From positions 1-51,903 of the forward strand of contig CANQQJ010000027.1 of assembly GCA_947625905.1 (NCBI GenBank): DNA of 51,903 nt, read 5' to 3'. The notes under the pieces were generated by a model. That model was not told the DNA's origin. It saw only the letters and a program-made list of their open reading frames with translations, and did no database searches. Origin of the DNA: an uncultured Clostridia bacterium. GTDB lineage: Bacteria > Bacillota > Clostridia > Monoglobales > Monoglobaceae. Shown piece after piece: positions 15,405-25,472 of this stretch (position 1 is its first letter; the number at the start of each line of letters is the position of its first letter). The position numbers and the translations under genes are program-made.

Positions 15405-18400
15405 ATGCTTAGAAAAAGACTTTCGGCTGTTCTTGCTTTGGTTGTCGCGCTGATGTTCGCGCTCCAGGCAGGTCCGCTGTATTCCTTCGCGGAAGAGTCG
15501 GACGGCGGTTCCGGGCAAACAGCTGCGGAGCAGCAGGACAGCAATGTTAAGGAAGAAGATGTCAGCTTTTACATCGACGGAAACGGCGAAAAGCAGGAGC
15601 TGACAGACGAGATCAGACAGGAAGCGTATTCCGAGGACTCGAGTTCGGGTCTTAAGGCTGCCGACACCGACAGCTTTTTCGCCCGCGAGGACGGAGAAGT
15701 GGCTATCGACGGCGAGGTTTCCGACGAGGCTTCCAAAGCGGCGGGCGACATAGTTGCGACCGACGCGGCGGCGCTGGCCATTCCTTCGGAGGCGGACGCT
15801 TCGAACCTTATCGTGGACTTCAAGCTCCCGATCAAAGGCTCGTACGGCTCGGACATAAGCTGGGCTTCGTCTGATGAGTCTATCGTTTCGATCGACGCGG
15901 AAGGCAACGTAACAGTCACCAGACCCGCGTACACGGGAGCGGGCAGCCGCGAGGTAACGCTCACAGCGACGCTCACAAGGGATCACGCGAGCGCTACAAA
16001 GGAACTGAAAGTAAAGGTTCCCGAGATGCCGCCCGCTGACGGTGAAGCCGCAGCGGCGGAAGAAAACTCGGCGGAGGCCGATATTGAAGCTTTCGAGCTT
16101 CCGATAGCGGACGACGCGGGCAACACTCTGTCCGCGGGTTCGGTCAAGGGCAGCTTCACGCTCCCCACGACCGGAGCTTTCGGCTCAACGTTCAGCTACG
16201 TTTCCTCAAACCCCGCGCTTATCGCGGTTGAGAGCGGCACAGGCAAAGCGACGGTCACAAGACCCGCGTTTAGCGGAGCCGGCACTCAGGCGGTCGAGCT
16301 GACGATCACCGCCACATATGAGGCAACTCAGGCCTCAAAGACGATCGAGCTTGACGTTGTTGAGCTTGATCCCGCAACTGATGCCGAAAAGGCATTGTAT
16401 GATGTCAACAACGCGCTTATCAGCGGCGTTGACACAAACAACATCCGTCAGTCGTCATTCTATCTTGAGGACAGAGGCTCGTTCGGCTCGACCCTGACAT
16501 GGGCATCCTCCGACGAGAGCGTTATCGAGATAAAGCCCGGCGACTATGTTGACGGCGACGACAGCGGCAGCGACTCCGACACGGACGGCGAGGGCAACGA
16601 AGACGTTAATCCTCCCCAGAACCAGGGCGGATACACAGCTGTTGTAACAAGACCGAGCAACGGCTACGACGCGCTCGTTACACTTACTGTCACAGCGAAC
16701 ATAAACGGCCAGAAGGCCAGCAGAGACATAGTGGTATCGGTTGTAGCGGACGAGGGTCTGCGCGCGTTCCCCTCTGCTGAGGGATACGGCCAATACGCCA
16801 AGGGCGGCCGCGGCGGCAGAGTTTATCACGTTACGACGCTTGAAGCGACGGGCTACGGCTCGCTGAAATACGGCATTGAGGACATGTCCGGCCCCAGAAC
16901 CATCGTGTTTGACGTGGGCGGCGTTATAGACCTCACGTCATACGGCGCCAACCTTAAGGTAAAGGGCGAAAAGGGCGCTAACGTGACGATAGCGGGACAG
17001 ACCGCTCCTTATCCCGGAATCACGTTAAAGGGATACGGACTCGATCTCGGCTCGACACATGACGTAATAGTAAGAAACCTGAGACTCAGGATCGGCGATG
17101 TTCTGGCTGACGGTATTCGTAACCAGACCGACCCGATGAGCGTAAGCAACGTTAAGAACACCATCGTTGACCACTGCACGTTCCAGTGGGCTATCGACAT
17201 GGATTTCCGTATCGCAGGCCAGAACGTAACGTTCTCTAATATGATGTTCGGCAAGGGCCTGACGGCCAACTCCACTCATGAGAAGGGCGGCCACGCTTAC
17301 GCGGGCGCCGTCAACGAGGGTTCGTCAAAGGTTTCGTTCATAAAGAACTTTATAGGCGACAGCACGCAGCGCTCGCCTCGTCTGGTTGACGCCGAGTGGG
17401 TAGACTGCTACAACAATCTGCTTTACGCATGCGGAAACGGATTCGATATTTACAACTACGAGACGCAGGGCCAGAACTCCAAATATAACATTTATGAGAA
17501 CATGGCCAGAAGAGGCTCCGTTCAGCCCAACTCCACCCCGTACAGAGCGGGACGCGGACGTGTATATTCGGGCGGCGTAATGTTCTACTACGACGACAAT
17601 TACAGCGGCGCCGGATCTTCAAATCCCAGCGAGGTATCAGCGGCAAGTATTGTTACGATGACCGACCTGAATGACAAAAAGCAGGATTCGGTTAACTCGA
17701 GCGGAATTCTGCATTTCGGCAAAAACGAGTCCGGCAAGGTTGCAGGCCTGGAAAGCATAACCTTTGATGAGTGGGACAACGATCCCCGCTCCTACGACAA
17801 CAACGACAAGCAGCCTCCCGCGGCCACATTGGTATACATGGATTACAAACTCCCCGCTCCCCGCGGCAATGTGATGCATGTTTCCGGCGGCGGCACCGAC
17901 AATACGATCGTAAGCTACGCGATCGGCGAGAACGGTCAGGGCACAGGTATGGGAGCCATCAGACCCGCCCGCGACCTTTACGACACAATGATCATTGCCG
18001 AGCTGAAGAAGGGCGGCAACGGAAGCAAGAAGGTCGACGAGAAAGCCTCGTTGACCAAAGAGCAGGTAGTTCCGTTCTTTGAGGCTCTCGAGGCGCGCGA
18101 CAGCAGCCTTGACTATTCCAAGCACCGCGCTTTGAAGGTCGATGAGGACGCGCCCGCGGGATTCTCCTACGCGGATCCTCAGGACTACAAGACAGCGCGC
18201 ACATGGTACATGATCCAAGGCGCGGGTCCCGCCATCAAGGGCTCGGCCGAAGGCGAAGGAAAGAACATTCCTATCAACTGGGATACTCATACCGACGTTA
18301 ACTCGATCACCAACCCGAAGGCTTCGTCGACATACAACTCAGACTATATAGTAGACTTTGAGATCGGCGACTGGTGGGGCGAGTACTGCGGAGCACCCGG

Positions 18401-21362
18401 TCAGGAACTGATCTACACTCTGCTCGACAACGTTACGGGAAACACGGTAACAACAAATAATTATGATGAGATAGATGAGACAAGATACACGATCATCGGC
18501 GTTGAACCCAAGTACCGCGCGGTCAACAGAACGATCGCCGACCTCATTCCCGCACAGTGGGTATATGACAGAGACGCGAGACACGCCGACGAAGAGGGCT
18601 ACGTTCCGGTCGCTCCGTTCATGCTGAACTATATGACGACGAAGTACCCCTATCTGAAGTCATATTCAAACTACACCGAGTATCAGGCCGCGAAGGCTTC
18701 CGGCACGCTCAAAGATTTCGACTTTGATCAGGCCTACACCTCGACCCGCATTTCGTGGGACGGCATGGGCGACGGCATACCCAACTGGTACAAGGAGTAC
18801 AGGGGCTGGGATACGACAGAATATCTCGCGAGCGCGGTTGATCCCGAGTCGGGCTACACATATCTTGAGGAATACATCAACTTTATGGCGGACGACGAGC
18901 CCATTCAGGTAGACACGACCCCCACGACCGCCGAGAACTTCAAGGTTATCCGCGGCGACCAGGATTACGCGAGACCCGAAAAATATAAGGATGTTTACGC
19001 GTCCGATAAGCTGGGTTACTCTTCGGTTGAGCTTTCGTGGAACACAGACTACAGAGCGTCGACCGTTATAGAGTACGGCACAGAGTCCGGCAAGTATCCC
19101 AAGAGCGAGGCTCTTGACTACTCCGAGGCTCCCGACGGAATGCACACCTATCACGCGATAACGCTGGCCAATCTGGAGCCCGACACCACGTATTACTACA
19201 GAGTAACGGCTACAGACGAGCTGGGCAACACCACAATCTCCGACGAGCAGACATTCAAGACCCTGCCCAGACCCGAGGGAAGCGATGTTGTTCCCGCAAA
19301 GCCGATCGTAAGCGAGACGGTTCCCTACCTGAACCAGGTAAGACTTAACTGGACGGGAAGCATGGCTACCGACGAAAGCTATGAGATCTACTACGACACG
19401 GTTGACCACGGTTCGGATTACTCTGAATACGCCAACAAGCTGACGGGTATAGACGTTAGAACCAATAAGCAGGTTATAACCGGTCTTGAGAACAACATTC
19501 CGTATTACTTCCTGATAGTAGCGGTCAACTCAAACGGCAAGACGCCTTCCGATGTGATAACGGCGACGCCCTCCGGCGTTCTGTACGACTTCAACTTCCC
19601 GGAGATGACCGAGGAAGAGAAGTACGACTTCATGACCCAGCAGTTCATGTATATCCTGGGCGGAAACGTTACGATGCAGAAAGACCCGGATACCGGTCAG
19701 AACGCGCTCCAGATGCTGGATGAGACCAACTCTCACGGTGTTAACACCCATCTGAAGCTTCCGGTAACGCAGGACGACAAGATGACCTACGAGGTTACCA
19801 TGAAGGTCCTCTATCAGAAGCAGACAGACGCTCTGAACGGAATGGGCTTCTACACCTCGGGCAACTCGGGCTCCACAGGATGCCCCACGACCGGACAGGA
19901 TGAGCACAACACGTTCCAGCTCAACTTCTCGCAGGATCCGCTTGTTAACGAGGATAAGGATTCCAGCAAGGAAGGTCTTTGGGATTCGGCGTTCTCGATC
20001 TACCTCGACGCATCGTCAAGAGCCGAGAGCACAAAGCATATTCACCAGAAGTTCGGCGGCGAAATGTTTGATGTTGACAGATATGACGGAACATATGAAG
20101 AGCCCATTCTGAAGTTCAGCTCGACCGAGATCGGAACCTATAATATAGGTAAGACAGGCTCGCCCGAACCTGGCGACACAAGCGTAACGACTGTTCCGAG
20201 ACGCAACAGAAACGATCTCAGCATCGTTGACTTTAACGGTTATGCGCTGCCCTACAGCACAGACCCGAATAACAGATCTACAGGCTACGGATTCGGCTCA
20301 TACGCGTACACAACGCCTTTGGGCGACGCGGTATACTCCAACATGTCCGAGACGGGCAAGACGCTGCACGCTATGTGGTATTATCAGAAGGGCTCGGCTC
20401 AGTATGTGACATACAAGATAGTTGTAGACGCCACAAACAACCTGATCTCGATAGCCGAGGACGGCGAGACGGTATACAGCCTCGGAACGTTCAGCAAGGA
20501 TCTTGATCCTCCGTACAACATTGGTAAGATCGAGCTTAAGTCGAGAAACGACGGTTACTCTTGGGTAAATATCCAGAGGATCAAAGTTTCAAACGGCGAC
20601 GGTTCGGTAAGCATCAATCCCTCCCCGGTACAGCCCGGCGCGACACGTCCTCAGGGCGGCGGCGGAGTATCAGGCGGCCCCGGCGGCGGCGGAACATCAA
20701 CATCAACGACCCCGACTGCGGCGCCTACGTCCGGCCCCGAGTCATCGGCGGCTCCCACAGCGGCTCCCACAGCGGCTCCCGATAACCAGAAGCCCGCGGC
20801 AAGCACTTACACAGACCTTAGCGGCTACGAGTGGGCCGAGGAGGCTATCAGCGCTCTGTCGGCATTGGGTATCGTTAACGGAACAGGCGACGGCAAGTTC
20901 TCGCCCGCTCAGAACGTGACAAGAGCAGAGTACACCACAATGCTCATGCGCGCCTTCGGCGAGGATACCACGGCGGCGGTTTCGGAATTCTCGGATGTTG
21001 ACGCGAACGAGTGGTACACCGCTCCCATCGGAAAAGCGGTCGCTCTCGGAGTAACCAACGGTTATGAGGACGGAAGCTTCGGCATAAACGACAATATTAC
21101 CCGTGAGGATATGATGGTTATGGCCTACAGGACCACAACCGCTCTCGGAATCGCCATTCCCGAGAAGATCACATACGCAAGCTTCGCGGACCAGGCCGAT
21201 ATCAGCGACTACGCTGTTGAGGCGATCGAGAAGATGTATTGCGCAGAAATAATTAATGGCGTGGGCGGAGGAATGCTCGATCCCAAGGGATGCGCGGACC
21301 GTGCTCAGTCAGCTAAAATAATATACGGATTAATAAATATGGAGGGACCTGTTAATGAGTAA
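15405..21362 (+). CDS. Giant SLH-anchored pectate lyase (PL1-like) with Ig-like and FN3 domains
   Basis: This 1985-aa exported enzyme should cleave polygalacturonate by beta-elimination at the cell surface. Order: signal peptide (1-29); three atrophied bacterial Ig-like domains (about 130-205, 232-322, 328-448; repeated TRPxxxGxG motif); right-handed beta-helix lyase (about 451-1160: FPSAEGYGQYAKGGRGG, FDVGGVI, IAGQTAPYPGI, IVDHCTFQWAID, RSPRLVDAEW, and a final GYTYLEEYIN); two fibronectin type III domains (about 1173-1287 and 1298-1389); a LamG/CBM-like beta domain (about 1391-1732); a Gly and Thr/Pro/Ala linker; and three SLH repeats (1802-1981). SLH at the C-terminus is opposite to the neighbouring proteins. 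Its ATG follows AGGGGGAAT, as in the upstream gene. I see no strong separate promoter, so co-transcription with 10839-15308 is likely. Its stop overlaps the next start. Confidence 0.9.
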   Translation: MLRKRLSAVLALVVALMFALQAGPLYSFAEESDGGSGQTAAEQQDSNVKEEDVSFYIDGNGEKQELTDEIRQEAYSEDSSSGLKAADTDSFFAREDGEVAIDGEVSDEASKAAGDIVATDAAALAIPSEADASNLIVDFKLPIKGSYGSDISWASSDESIVSIDAEGNVTVTRPAYTGAGSREVTLTATLTRDHASATKELKVKVPEMPPADGEAAAAEENSAEADIEAFELPIADDAGNTLSAGSVKGSFTLPTTGAFGSTFSYVSSNPALIAVESGTGKATVTRPAFSGAGTQAVELTITATYEATQASKTIELDVVELDPATDAEKALYDVNNALISGVDTNNIRQSSFYLEDRGSFGSTLTWASSDESVIEIKPGDYVDGDDSGSDSDTDGEGNEDVNPPQNQGGYTAVVTRPSNGYDALVTLTVTANINGQKASRDIVVSVVADEGLRAFPSAEGYGQYAKGGRGGRVYHVTTLEATGYGSLKYGIEDMSGPRTIVFDVGGVIDLTSYGANLKVKGEKGANVTIAGQTAPYPGITLKGYGLDLGSTHDVIVRNLRLRIGDVLADGIRNQTDPMSVSNVKNTIVDHCTFQWAIDMDFRIAGQNVTFSNMMFGKGLTANSTHEKGGHAYAGAVNEGSSKVSFIKNFIGDSTQRSPRLVDAEWVDCYNNLLYACGNGFDIYNYETQGQNSKYNIYENMARRGSVQPNSTPYRAGRGRVYSGGVMFYYDDNYSGAGSSNPSEVSAASIVTMTDLNDKKQDSVNSSGILHFGKNESGKVAGLESITFDEWDNDPRSYDNNDKQPPAATLVYMDYKLPAPRGNVMHVSGGGTDNTIVSYAIGENGQGTGMGAIRPARDLYDTMIIAELKKGGNGSKKVDEKASLTKEQVVPFFEALEARDSSLDYSKHRALKVDEDAPAGFSYADPQDYKTARTWYMIQGAGPAIKGSAEGEGKNIPINWDTHTDVNSITNPKASSTYNSDYIVDFEIGDWWGEYCGAPGQELIYTLLDNVTGNTVTTNNYDEIDETRYTIIGVEPKYRAVNRTIADLIPAQWVYDRDARHADEEGYVPVAPFMLNYMTTKYPYLKSYSNYTEYQAAKASGTLKDFDFDQAYTSTRISWDGMGDGIPNWYKEYRGWDTTEYLASAVDPESGYTYLEEYINFMADDEPIQVDTTPTTAENFKVIRGDQDYARPEKYKDVYASDKLGYSSVELSWNTDYRASTVIEYGTESGKYPKSEALDYSEAPDGMHTYHAITLANLEPDTTYYYRVTATDELGNTTISDEQTFKTLPRPEGSDVVPAKPIVSETVPYLNQVRLNWTGSMATDESYEIYYDTVDHGSDYSEYANKLTGIDVRTNKQVITGLENNIPYYFLIVAVNSNGKTPSDVITATPSGVLYDFNFPEMTEEEKYDFMTQQFMYILGGNVTMQKDPDTGQNALQMLDETNSHGVNTHLKLPVTQDDKMTYEVTMKVLYQKQTDALNGMGFYTSGNSGSTGCPTTGQDEHNTFQLNFSQDPLVNEDKDSSKEGLWDSAFSIYLDASSRAESTKHIHQKFGGEMFDVDRYDGTYEEPILKFSSTEIGTYNIGKTGSPEPGDTSVTTVPRRNRNDLSIVDFNGYALPYSTDPNNRSTGYGFGSYAYTTPLGDAVYSNMSETGKTLHAMWYYQKGSAQYVTYKIVVDATNNLISIAEDGETVYSLGTFSKDLDPPYNIGKIELKSRNDGYSWVNIQRIKVSNGDGSVSINPSPVQPGATRPQGGGGVSGGPGGGGTSTSTTPTAAPTSGPESSAAPTAAPTAAPDNQKPAASTYTDLSGYEWAEEAISALSALGIVNGTGDGKFSPAQNVTRAEYTTMLMRAFGEDTTAAVSEFSDVDANEWYTAPIGKAVALGVTNGYEDGSFGINDNITREDMMVMAYRTTTALGIAIPEKITYASFADQADISDYAVEAIEKMYCAEIINGVGGGMLDPKGCADRAQSAKIIYGLINMEGPVNE

Positions 21363-24228
21363 TTTAAAAAAAGCAGTATCAATGCTGTTGGCGGTTGCAA
21401 TGATTCTGAGTATGGTCAGCGTGGTTGCTTTCGCCGATGAGACCGATCCTACAGCCGCTCCCGCGACTGACGTGATCGAAGCGACAGCAGCACCCGACGC
21501 GAATGCCGCGGGTTCTGATGTAGTAACAACAACAACCGATAAAGAAGCTGCCGACGCCGTTGTCGGCTCGGCAGCCGCTACCACTATCGCGAATCTGCCC
21601 AATGACGAGGTTGCATACGCGCAGGATTACAAGTTTGACTACGGTCTTGGCCTCTTTGAGTTGCTTCCCGACGGATATTGGCAGACCCAGCAGGTAACGA
21701 GAGCGGACTTCGCAACAGTAGTTGCGAAGATGCTCAAGGCCAACACCGCGGGCTATCCCAGATACGGTCAGAAGCCCTATAACGATGTTGACGAGACAAG
21801 CAGCGCTTATCCCGCGATCTGCTACCTGACCGAGGTAGGCATTTTGCAGGGCGACGGCGACACAATGTTCAGACCGAACGATCCTATCCTGGTAAACGAG
21901 GCGTCAAAGATGATCATGTGCGCTCTGGGCTATAAGGAGGCCTGCGAAGCCACAGCCGGCGGTTATCCCAACGGCTACACATCTTTCGCTCTGAGAGAGG
22001 GCATCTATAACGGACTCAGTCTCAGCTACACAAACTCGATGACGGCTACGCAGATGTCGAAGATGGTAAGAAACGCTATGGAAGCGTACATCATGGAGAC
22101 ATTGACATATGATTCGGCCGGCGGCCAGATCAAGGTTATCCAGAGCGCAAAGACTCTGCTTTCCGAGACATACAAGATGATCAGCGCCAGAGGTGTTATC
22201 GAGGGAACATACTATTCGTACCTGAACAACGCTCAGGTCGAGTTGGAGAACGAGGTAGTTGTTTCTGACGTAATCGCGGATGTGGACGGCGTAAAGAATG
22301 TCGGACTCGGCACGGTAACATATCAGTTCGCCGACAATATGGACCTTGAGTCATATGTCGGATACGCCATCAACTTCTATTACATGGAGGATGTTTCGGG
22401 CTACAGAAGAAACTATATCGCATACTTTGAGCCCAGAGAGAGCTACAACCTGGTTTATGATATAGATGCTAAGTCTATTTCGAGCCTGACAAGCAGCGAG
22501 CTGTCATATGACGACGGCAACGGCAGGACAAGAAAGTTTGACCTGACACGCGCCGCGATATCATACAACGGCGTTGCCACAACAACTAAACTTACCGATA
22601 CGCCTTTGGTTATCGCTCAGGGCCACGTAAAGGTTATCAGCCACAACTCGTCAAACGTTGCCGACGTGGTGATCATTGAGGAGCAGTATGACGGATTGTT
22701 CGAGAGATACAATGCCTCGACATATCAGGTTATATTCCAGAATAACATGACGAGCAAGATGGCTCCCGTATATTTTGACGACGCGTACCATACCAGACTT
22801 TCTCTGAACGGTCAGAATATCAAACCCGAGGACCTCAAGAAGAACGATGTTATCACATATTCGGTAAGCGAAGACGGAATGTACATCACGGCTTATGTTT
22901 CCAGAGACGTTATCGAGGACGCTGTGGTAGAGTCGAGATACACCGAGGGTTATCCCAACGGCGAATATGAAGTTTATGTGATCAACGGTCAGAACTACTT
23001 CAAGTCAAAGTATCTTGAAAAGAGCATCAACCCCGGATTCCAGAGCGACTTCCAGATGACATACGACGGCAGGATCGCGGGCACAAACGCTGCGGGCACC
23101 GGCAAGGGCAACTATGGTTACCTGATCGACTTCGGCGAATCCGAGGCGTCGTTTGACTCGCGCTTCATGGTCAAGATCCTTGACATGAACGGCACGATCA
23201 ACGAGTACAGATCTGCAAGCAGAGTGCTGACAAACATCACAGGCTCCGCGGAGCCCGAGCGCGTTTCGGCGGATAAGGCCGAGTTTGCCCAGGTATTCGC
23301 AACGCCTCAGCTGGTAACATATGAGCTTAACGGCAGCAACGAAGTCAAGACGCTCTACTATGCGCCCGATTACACGACTTCTGTTCCCACATCGGACCTG
23401 TTCGGTAAGTATTTCAGCGGCACATCGCCCTATGCTAACCACCTGATGCAGACCTGCGCTATCACAAGCGACACGGTTATCTTCAACGTTCCTTACGAGG
23501 ACCGCGACAAGGATGAGGACTACAGCATACTGAAGCTCGAGGATCTGACTCAGACCTCATATACGGTTGATATTTATGATATCTTTAACGGCGTTGCAAA
23601 CGCGATAGTTATCAAGGACGTTAATCCCAGCAGCCTTTCCGACACTGCCGGCGTACTGCTGATCGATCAGGTTGTTACCGCTTGGGATGCCGACAATCAG
23701 CTTCCCGTAAGCGAGATCATGGGCTGGTCCGGCAGCAAGCAGGTAACAGTTAAGGTTGAGACTGACGTCAATGACAGAACGCCTATCACCGGCGATATCA
23801 ACGAGAAGGTCAACTCCGTTAATAACTTGAAGCGCGGCGATGTTATCCAGTATAACACAACCGCCAACGGATATCTGAACTCGTACAGACTCCTGTTCAA
23901 CTACACAACCAGAATCAACACAAGCAACTATGGCGAGTGGAACGAGGACGGAGTCGCAAGCGACTACAGAATCACATCCGGTGAAGATGTTCGCGCAATC
24001 TACGCGGAGGTTACAAACGCTTATGATTACTTCATGATAGCTACTTCGAACTTCGAAGACATGAAGTGGTACAGAGCTTATCCCACAAACGAGACCGAGA
24101 TCTATATCTACGACAAGACCAAGGATGAGATAAGAATAGGTGAACCCTTTGACATCCAGATCGGCGACAAGGTATTTATTAAGGTCAACAACGGCGATAA
24201 GAACTATATGTACGTTGTATATCAATAA
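21355..24228 (+). CDS. Large SLH-domain surface protein, candidate S-layer protein 2
   Basis: A 957-aa exported protein. Its ATG (21355) lies 8 nt inside the pectate lyase gene, and its GGAGGG site (21341-21346) is also there, so translation is probably coupled. Signal peptide 1-27 (ending VVAFA). An Ala/Thr-rich segment follows, then SLH-like repeats at about 88-130 (degenerate) and 142-192 (YNDVDETSSAYPAICYLTEV, then GDGDTMFRPNDPI). The remaining part is Tyr/Asn/Asp-rich and beta-type, with no known domain. Shared segments and near-identical length make it a paralogue of the 959-aa protein at 7142-10021. Coupling to a lyase suggests it scaffolds or co-assembles with that enzyme; a purely structural S-layer role is also possible. 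Confidence 0.85.
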   Translation: MSNLKKAVSMLLAVAMILSMVSVVAFADETDPTAAPATDVIEATAAPDANAAGSDVVTTTTDKEAADAVVGSAAATTIANLPNDEVAYAQDYKFDYGLGLFELLPDGYWQTQQVTRADFATVVAKMLKANTAGYPRYGQKPYNDVDETSSAYPAICYLTEVGILQGDGDTMFRPNDPILVNEASKMIMCALGYKEACEATAGGYPNGYTSFALREGIYNGLSLSYTNSMTATQMSKMVRNAMEAYIMETLTYDSAGGQIKVIQSAKTLLSETYKMISARGVIEGTYYSYLNNAQVELENEVVVSDVIADVDGVKNVGLGTVTYQFADNMDLESYVGYAINFYYMEDVSGYRRNYIAYFEPRESYNLVYDIDAKSISSLTSSELSYDDGNGRTRKFDLTRAAISYNGVATTTKLTDTPLVIAQGHVKVISHNSSNVADVVIIEEQYDGLFERYNASTYQVIFQNNMTSKMAPVYFDDAYHTRLSLNGQNIKPEDLKKNDVITYSVSEDGMYITAYVSRDVIEDAVVESRYTEGYPNGEYEVYVINGQNYFKSKYLEKSINPGFQSDFQMTYDGRIAGTNAAGTGKGNYGYLIDFGESEASFDSRFMVKILDMNGTINEYRSASRVLTNITGSAEPERVSADKAEFAQVFATPQLVTYELNGSNEVKTLYYAPDYTTSVPTSDLFGKYFSGTSPYANHLMQTCAITSDTVIFNVPYEDRDKDEDYSILKLEDLTQTSYTVDIYDIFNGVANAIVIKDVNPSSLSDTAGVLLIDQVVTAWDADNQLPVSEIMGWSGSKQVTVKVETDVNDRTPITGDINEKVNSVNNLKRGDVIQYNTTANGYLNSYRLLFNYTTRINTSNYGEWNEDGVASDYRITSGEDVRAIYAEVTNAYDYFMIATSNFEDMKWYRAYPTNETEIYIYDKTKDEIRIGEPFDIQIGDKVFIKVNNGDKNYMYVVYQ

Positions 24229-24241
24229 GGTTTAAAACAAG

Positions 24242-24268
24242 AGCGGCGGGCAAAAGCCCGCCGCTTTT
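24242..24268 (+). terminator. Terminator of the SLH operon
   Basis: AGCGGCGGGC (24242-24251), loop AAAA, GCCCGCCGCT (24256-24265), then TTTAT. Confidence 0.9.
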
Positions 24269-24375
24269 ATAATGCCCGGAATTACATTAAGACAGGCCCG
24301 AGTCAATCCGCAAGAATGTATAAAATTATTCGGCATATTTTATTTTATTTTGTCACACTGTGTATTTTGATACTA

Positions 24376-24404
24376 TTGACAAAAGTCAAAAAAAAGAGTA
24401 AAAT
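24376..24404 (+). promoter_or_regulatory. Promoter of the activase operon
   Basis: TTGACA (24376-24381), a 17-nt spacer and TAAAAT (24399-24404). Confidence 0.82.
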
Positions 24405-24480
24405 CAAATAGTGGGATTTTATACGGTCCCAACGGCATATAATTTATATGGTAATTGTAACGGAGATTGGATGTGATTTT

Positions 24481-25464
24481 TTGAAGATCGGAATACCGCG
24501 CGCTTTGCTTTTTCAGTTCTACTACCCGCTGTGGCGCTCGCTGTTTGAGCGGCTGGGCTGCGAGGTCGTCGTGTCCGACACCTCGACCAAGAACCTGGTG
24601 CAGAAAGGCATCGCGGTCACGGTCCCGGAAATTTGCTTTCCGATAAAAATATATAACGGACATGTTATCAACCTTATCGAAAAGAATGTTGACTTTATTT
24701 TTTGCCCGCGGTTCGTGCATATCGAAAAGGGTTATTGGTTCTGCCCCAAGTATATCGGACTTCCCGAGCTGGTTTGGAAAACCATACCCGAGGCAAAGCT
24801 GCTTGTGATTGACATAGACTGCCGCAGGGAGGACACAGCCGACCTTAAGTGCTACTTGCCGATAGCCAAAAAGCTGGGCGTTTCATCGCATAAATTCAAA
24901 CAGGCGCTCAAGGGCGCGATCGCCGATTTTGAGAAGTTCCGCGGTCTGTGCATCCGCGGACTGACTCTTGACGAGGCGGCCGAGGTCATGTTCGAGGGCA
25001 AGAAGTTTGAGGACTTCAAGATCCCGAAGTACGAGACGACGATAGGGCTTTTGGGTTATATATACAACGTGTACGACCCGTTTATAAGCATGAACATAAT
25101 CAAAAAGCTGCGCGAGCTTGAGGTCAACGTGATAACATTCGATATGCTTGACCCGAAAGACCTGCTCAAGCACCGCAGCGAGGAGACCCGCCGCATATTC
25201 TGGACTTTTCCGGATAAGCTGTATCAGGCGGCGACGGTTATGATAAAAGACATGAATGTGCAGGGCCTTATCCACATAACAGCCTTCGGTTGTGGCCCCG
25301 ACTCAATAGTCGGCAAGGAGATAGAGCATGATTACGCCGATTCGGGAGTGCCGTTCATGACGCTCAGAATCGACGAGCACACGGGAGAAAGCCACCTGCA
25401 AACGCGAATCGAGGCGTTTACAGATATGATAAAAAGAAAGATCCGCAAGGTAAACGAGAGGTGA
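24481..25464 (+). CDS. Acyl-CoA dehydratase activase-related protein (DUF2229 type), subunit 1
   Basis: About 327 aa. I choose the TTG at 24481 because GGATGTGAT (24469-24477) almost matches the ribosome-binding consensus and family members begin MKIGIPRAL; the in-frame ATG at 24448 has no ribosome site. The protein matches DUF2229-type components linked to 2-hydroxyacyl-CoA dehydratases and double-cubane cluster proteins. Conserved cysteines that probably bind an iron-sulfur cluster are visible in VPEICFPIKIYNGH and in FIFCPRF/YWFCPKY, with another in TAFGCGPDS. It should receive electrons from the ATP-dependent activator encoded two genes on. In many Clostridia these parts are fused in one large protein; here they are separate. 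The substrate is unknown, because no dehydratase with an acyl-CoA pocket is encoded nearby. Confidence 0.85.
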   Translation: MKIGIPRALLFQFYYPLWRSLFERLGCEVVVSDTSTKNLVQKGIAVTVPEICFPIKIYNGHVINLIEKNVDFIFCPRFVHIEKGYWFCPKYIGLPELVWKTIPEAKLLVIDIDCRREDTADLKCYLPIAKKLGVSSHKFKQALKGAIADFEKFRGLCIRGLTLDEAAEVMFEGKKFEDFKIPKYETTIGLLGYIYNVYDPFISMNIIKKLRELEVNVITFDMLDPKDLLKHRSEETRRIFWTFPDKLYQAATVMIKDMNVQGLIHITAFGCGPDSIVGKEIEHDYADSGVPFMTLRIDEHTGESHLQTRIEAFTDMIKRKIRKVNER

Positions 25465-25472
25465 TTTGCCAA

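Noticed and set aside
17637..18290. 217-codon minus-strand frame inside the pectate lyase gene
   Set aside because: A shadow of strong codon bias in a GC-rich gene; no start signal.
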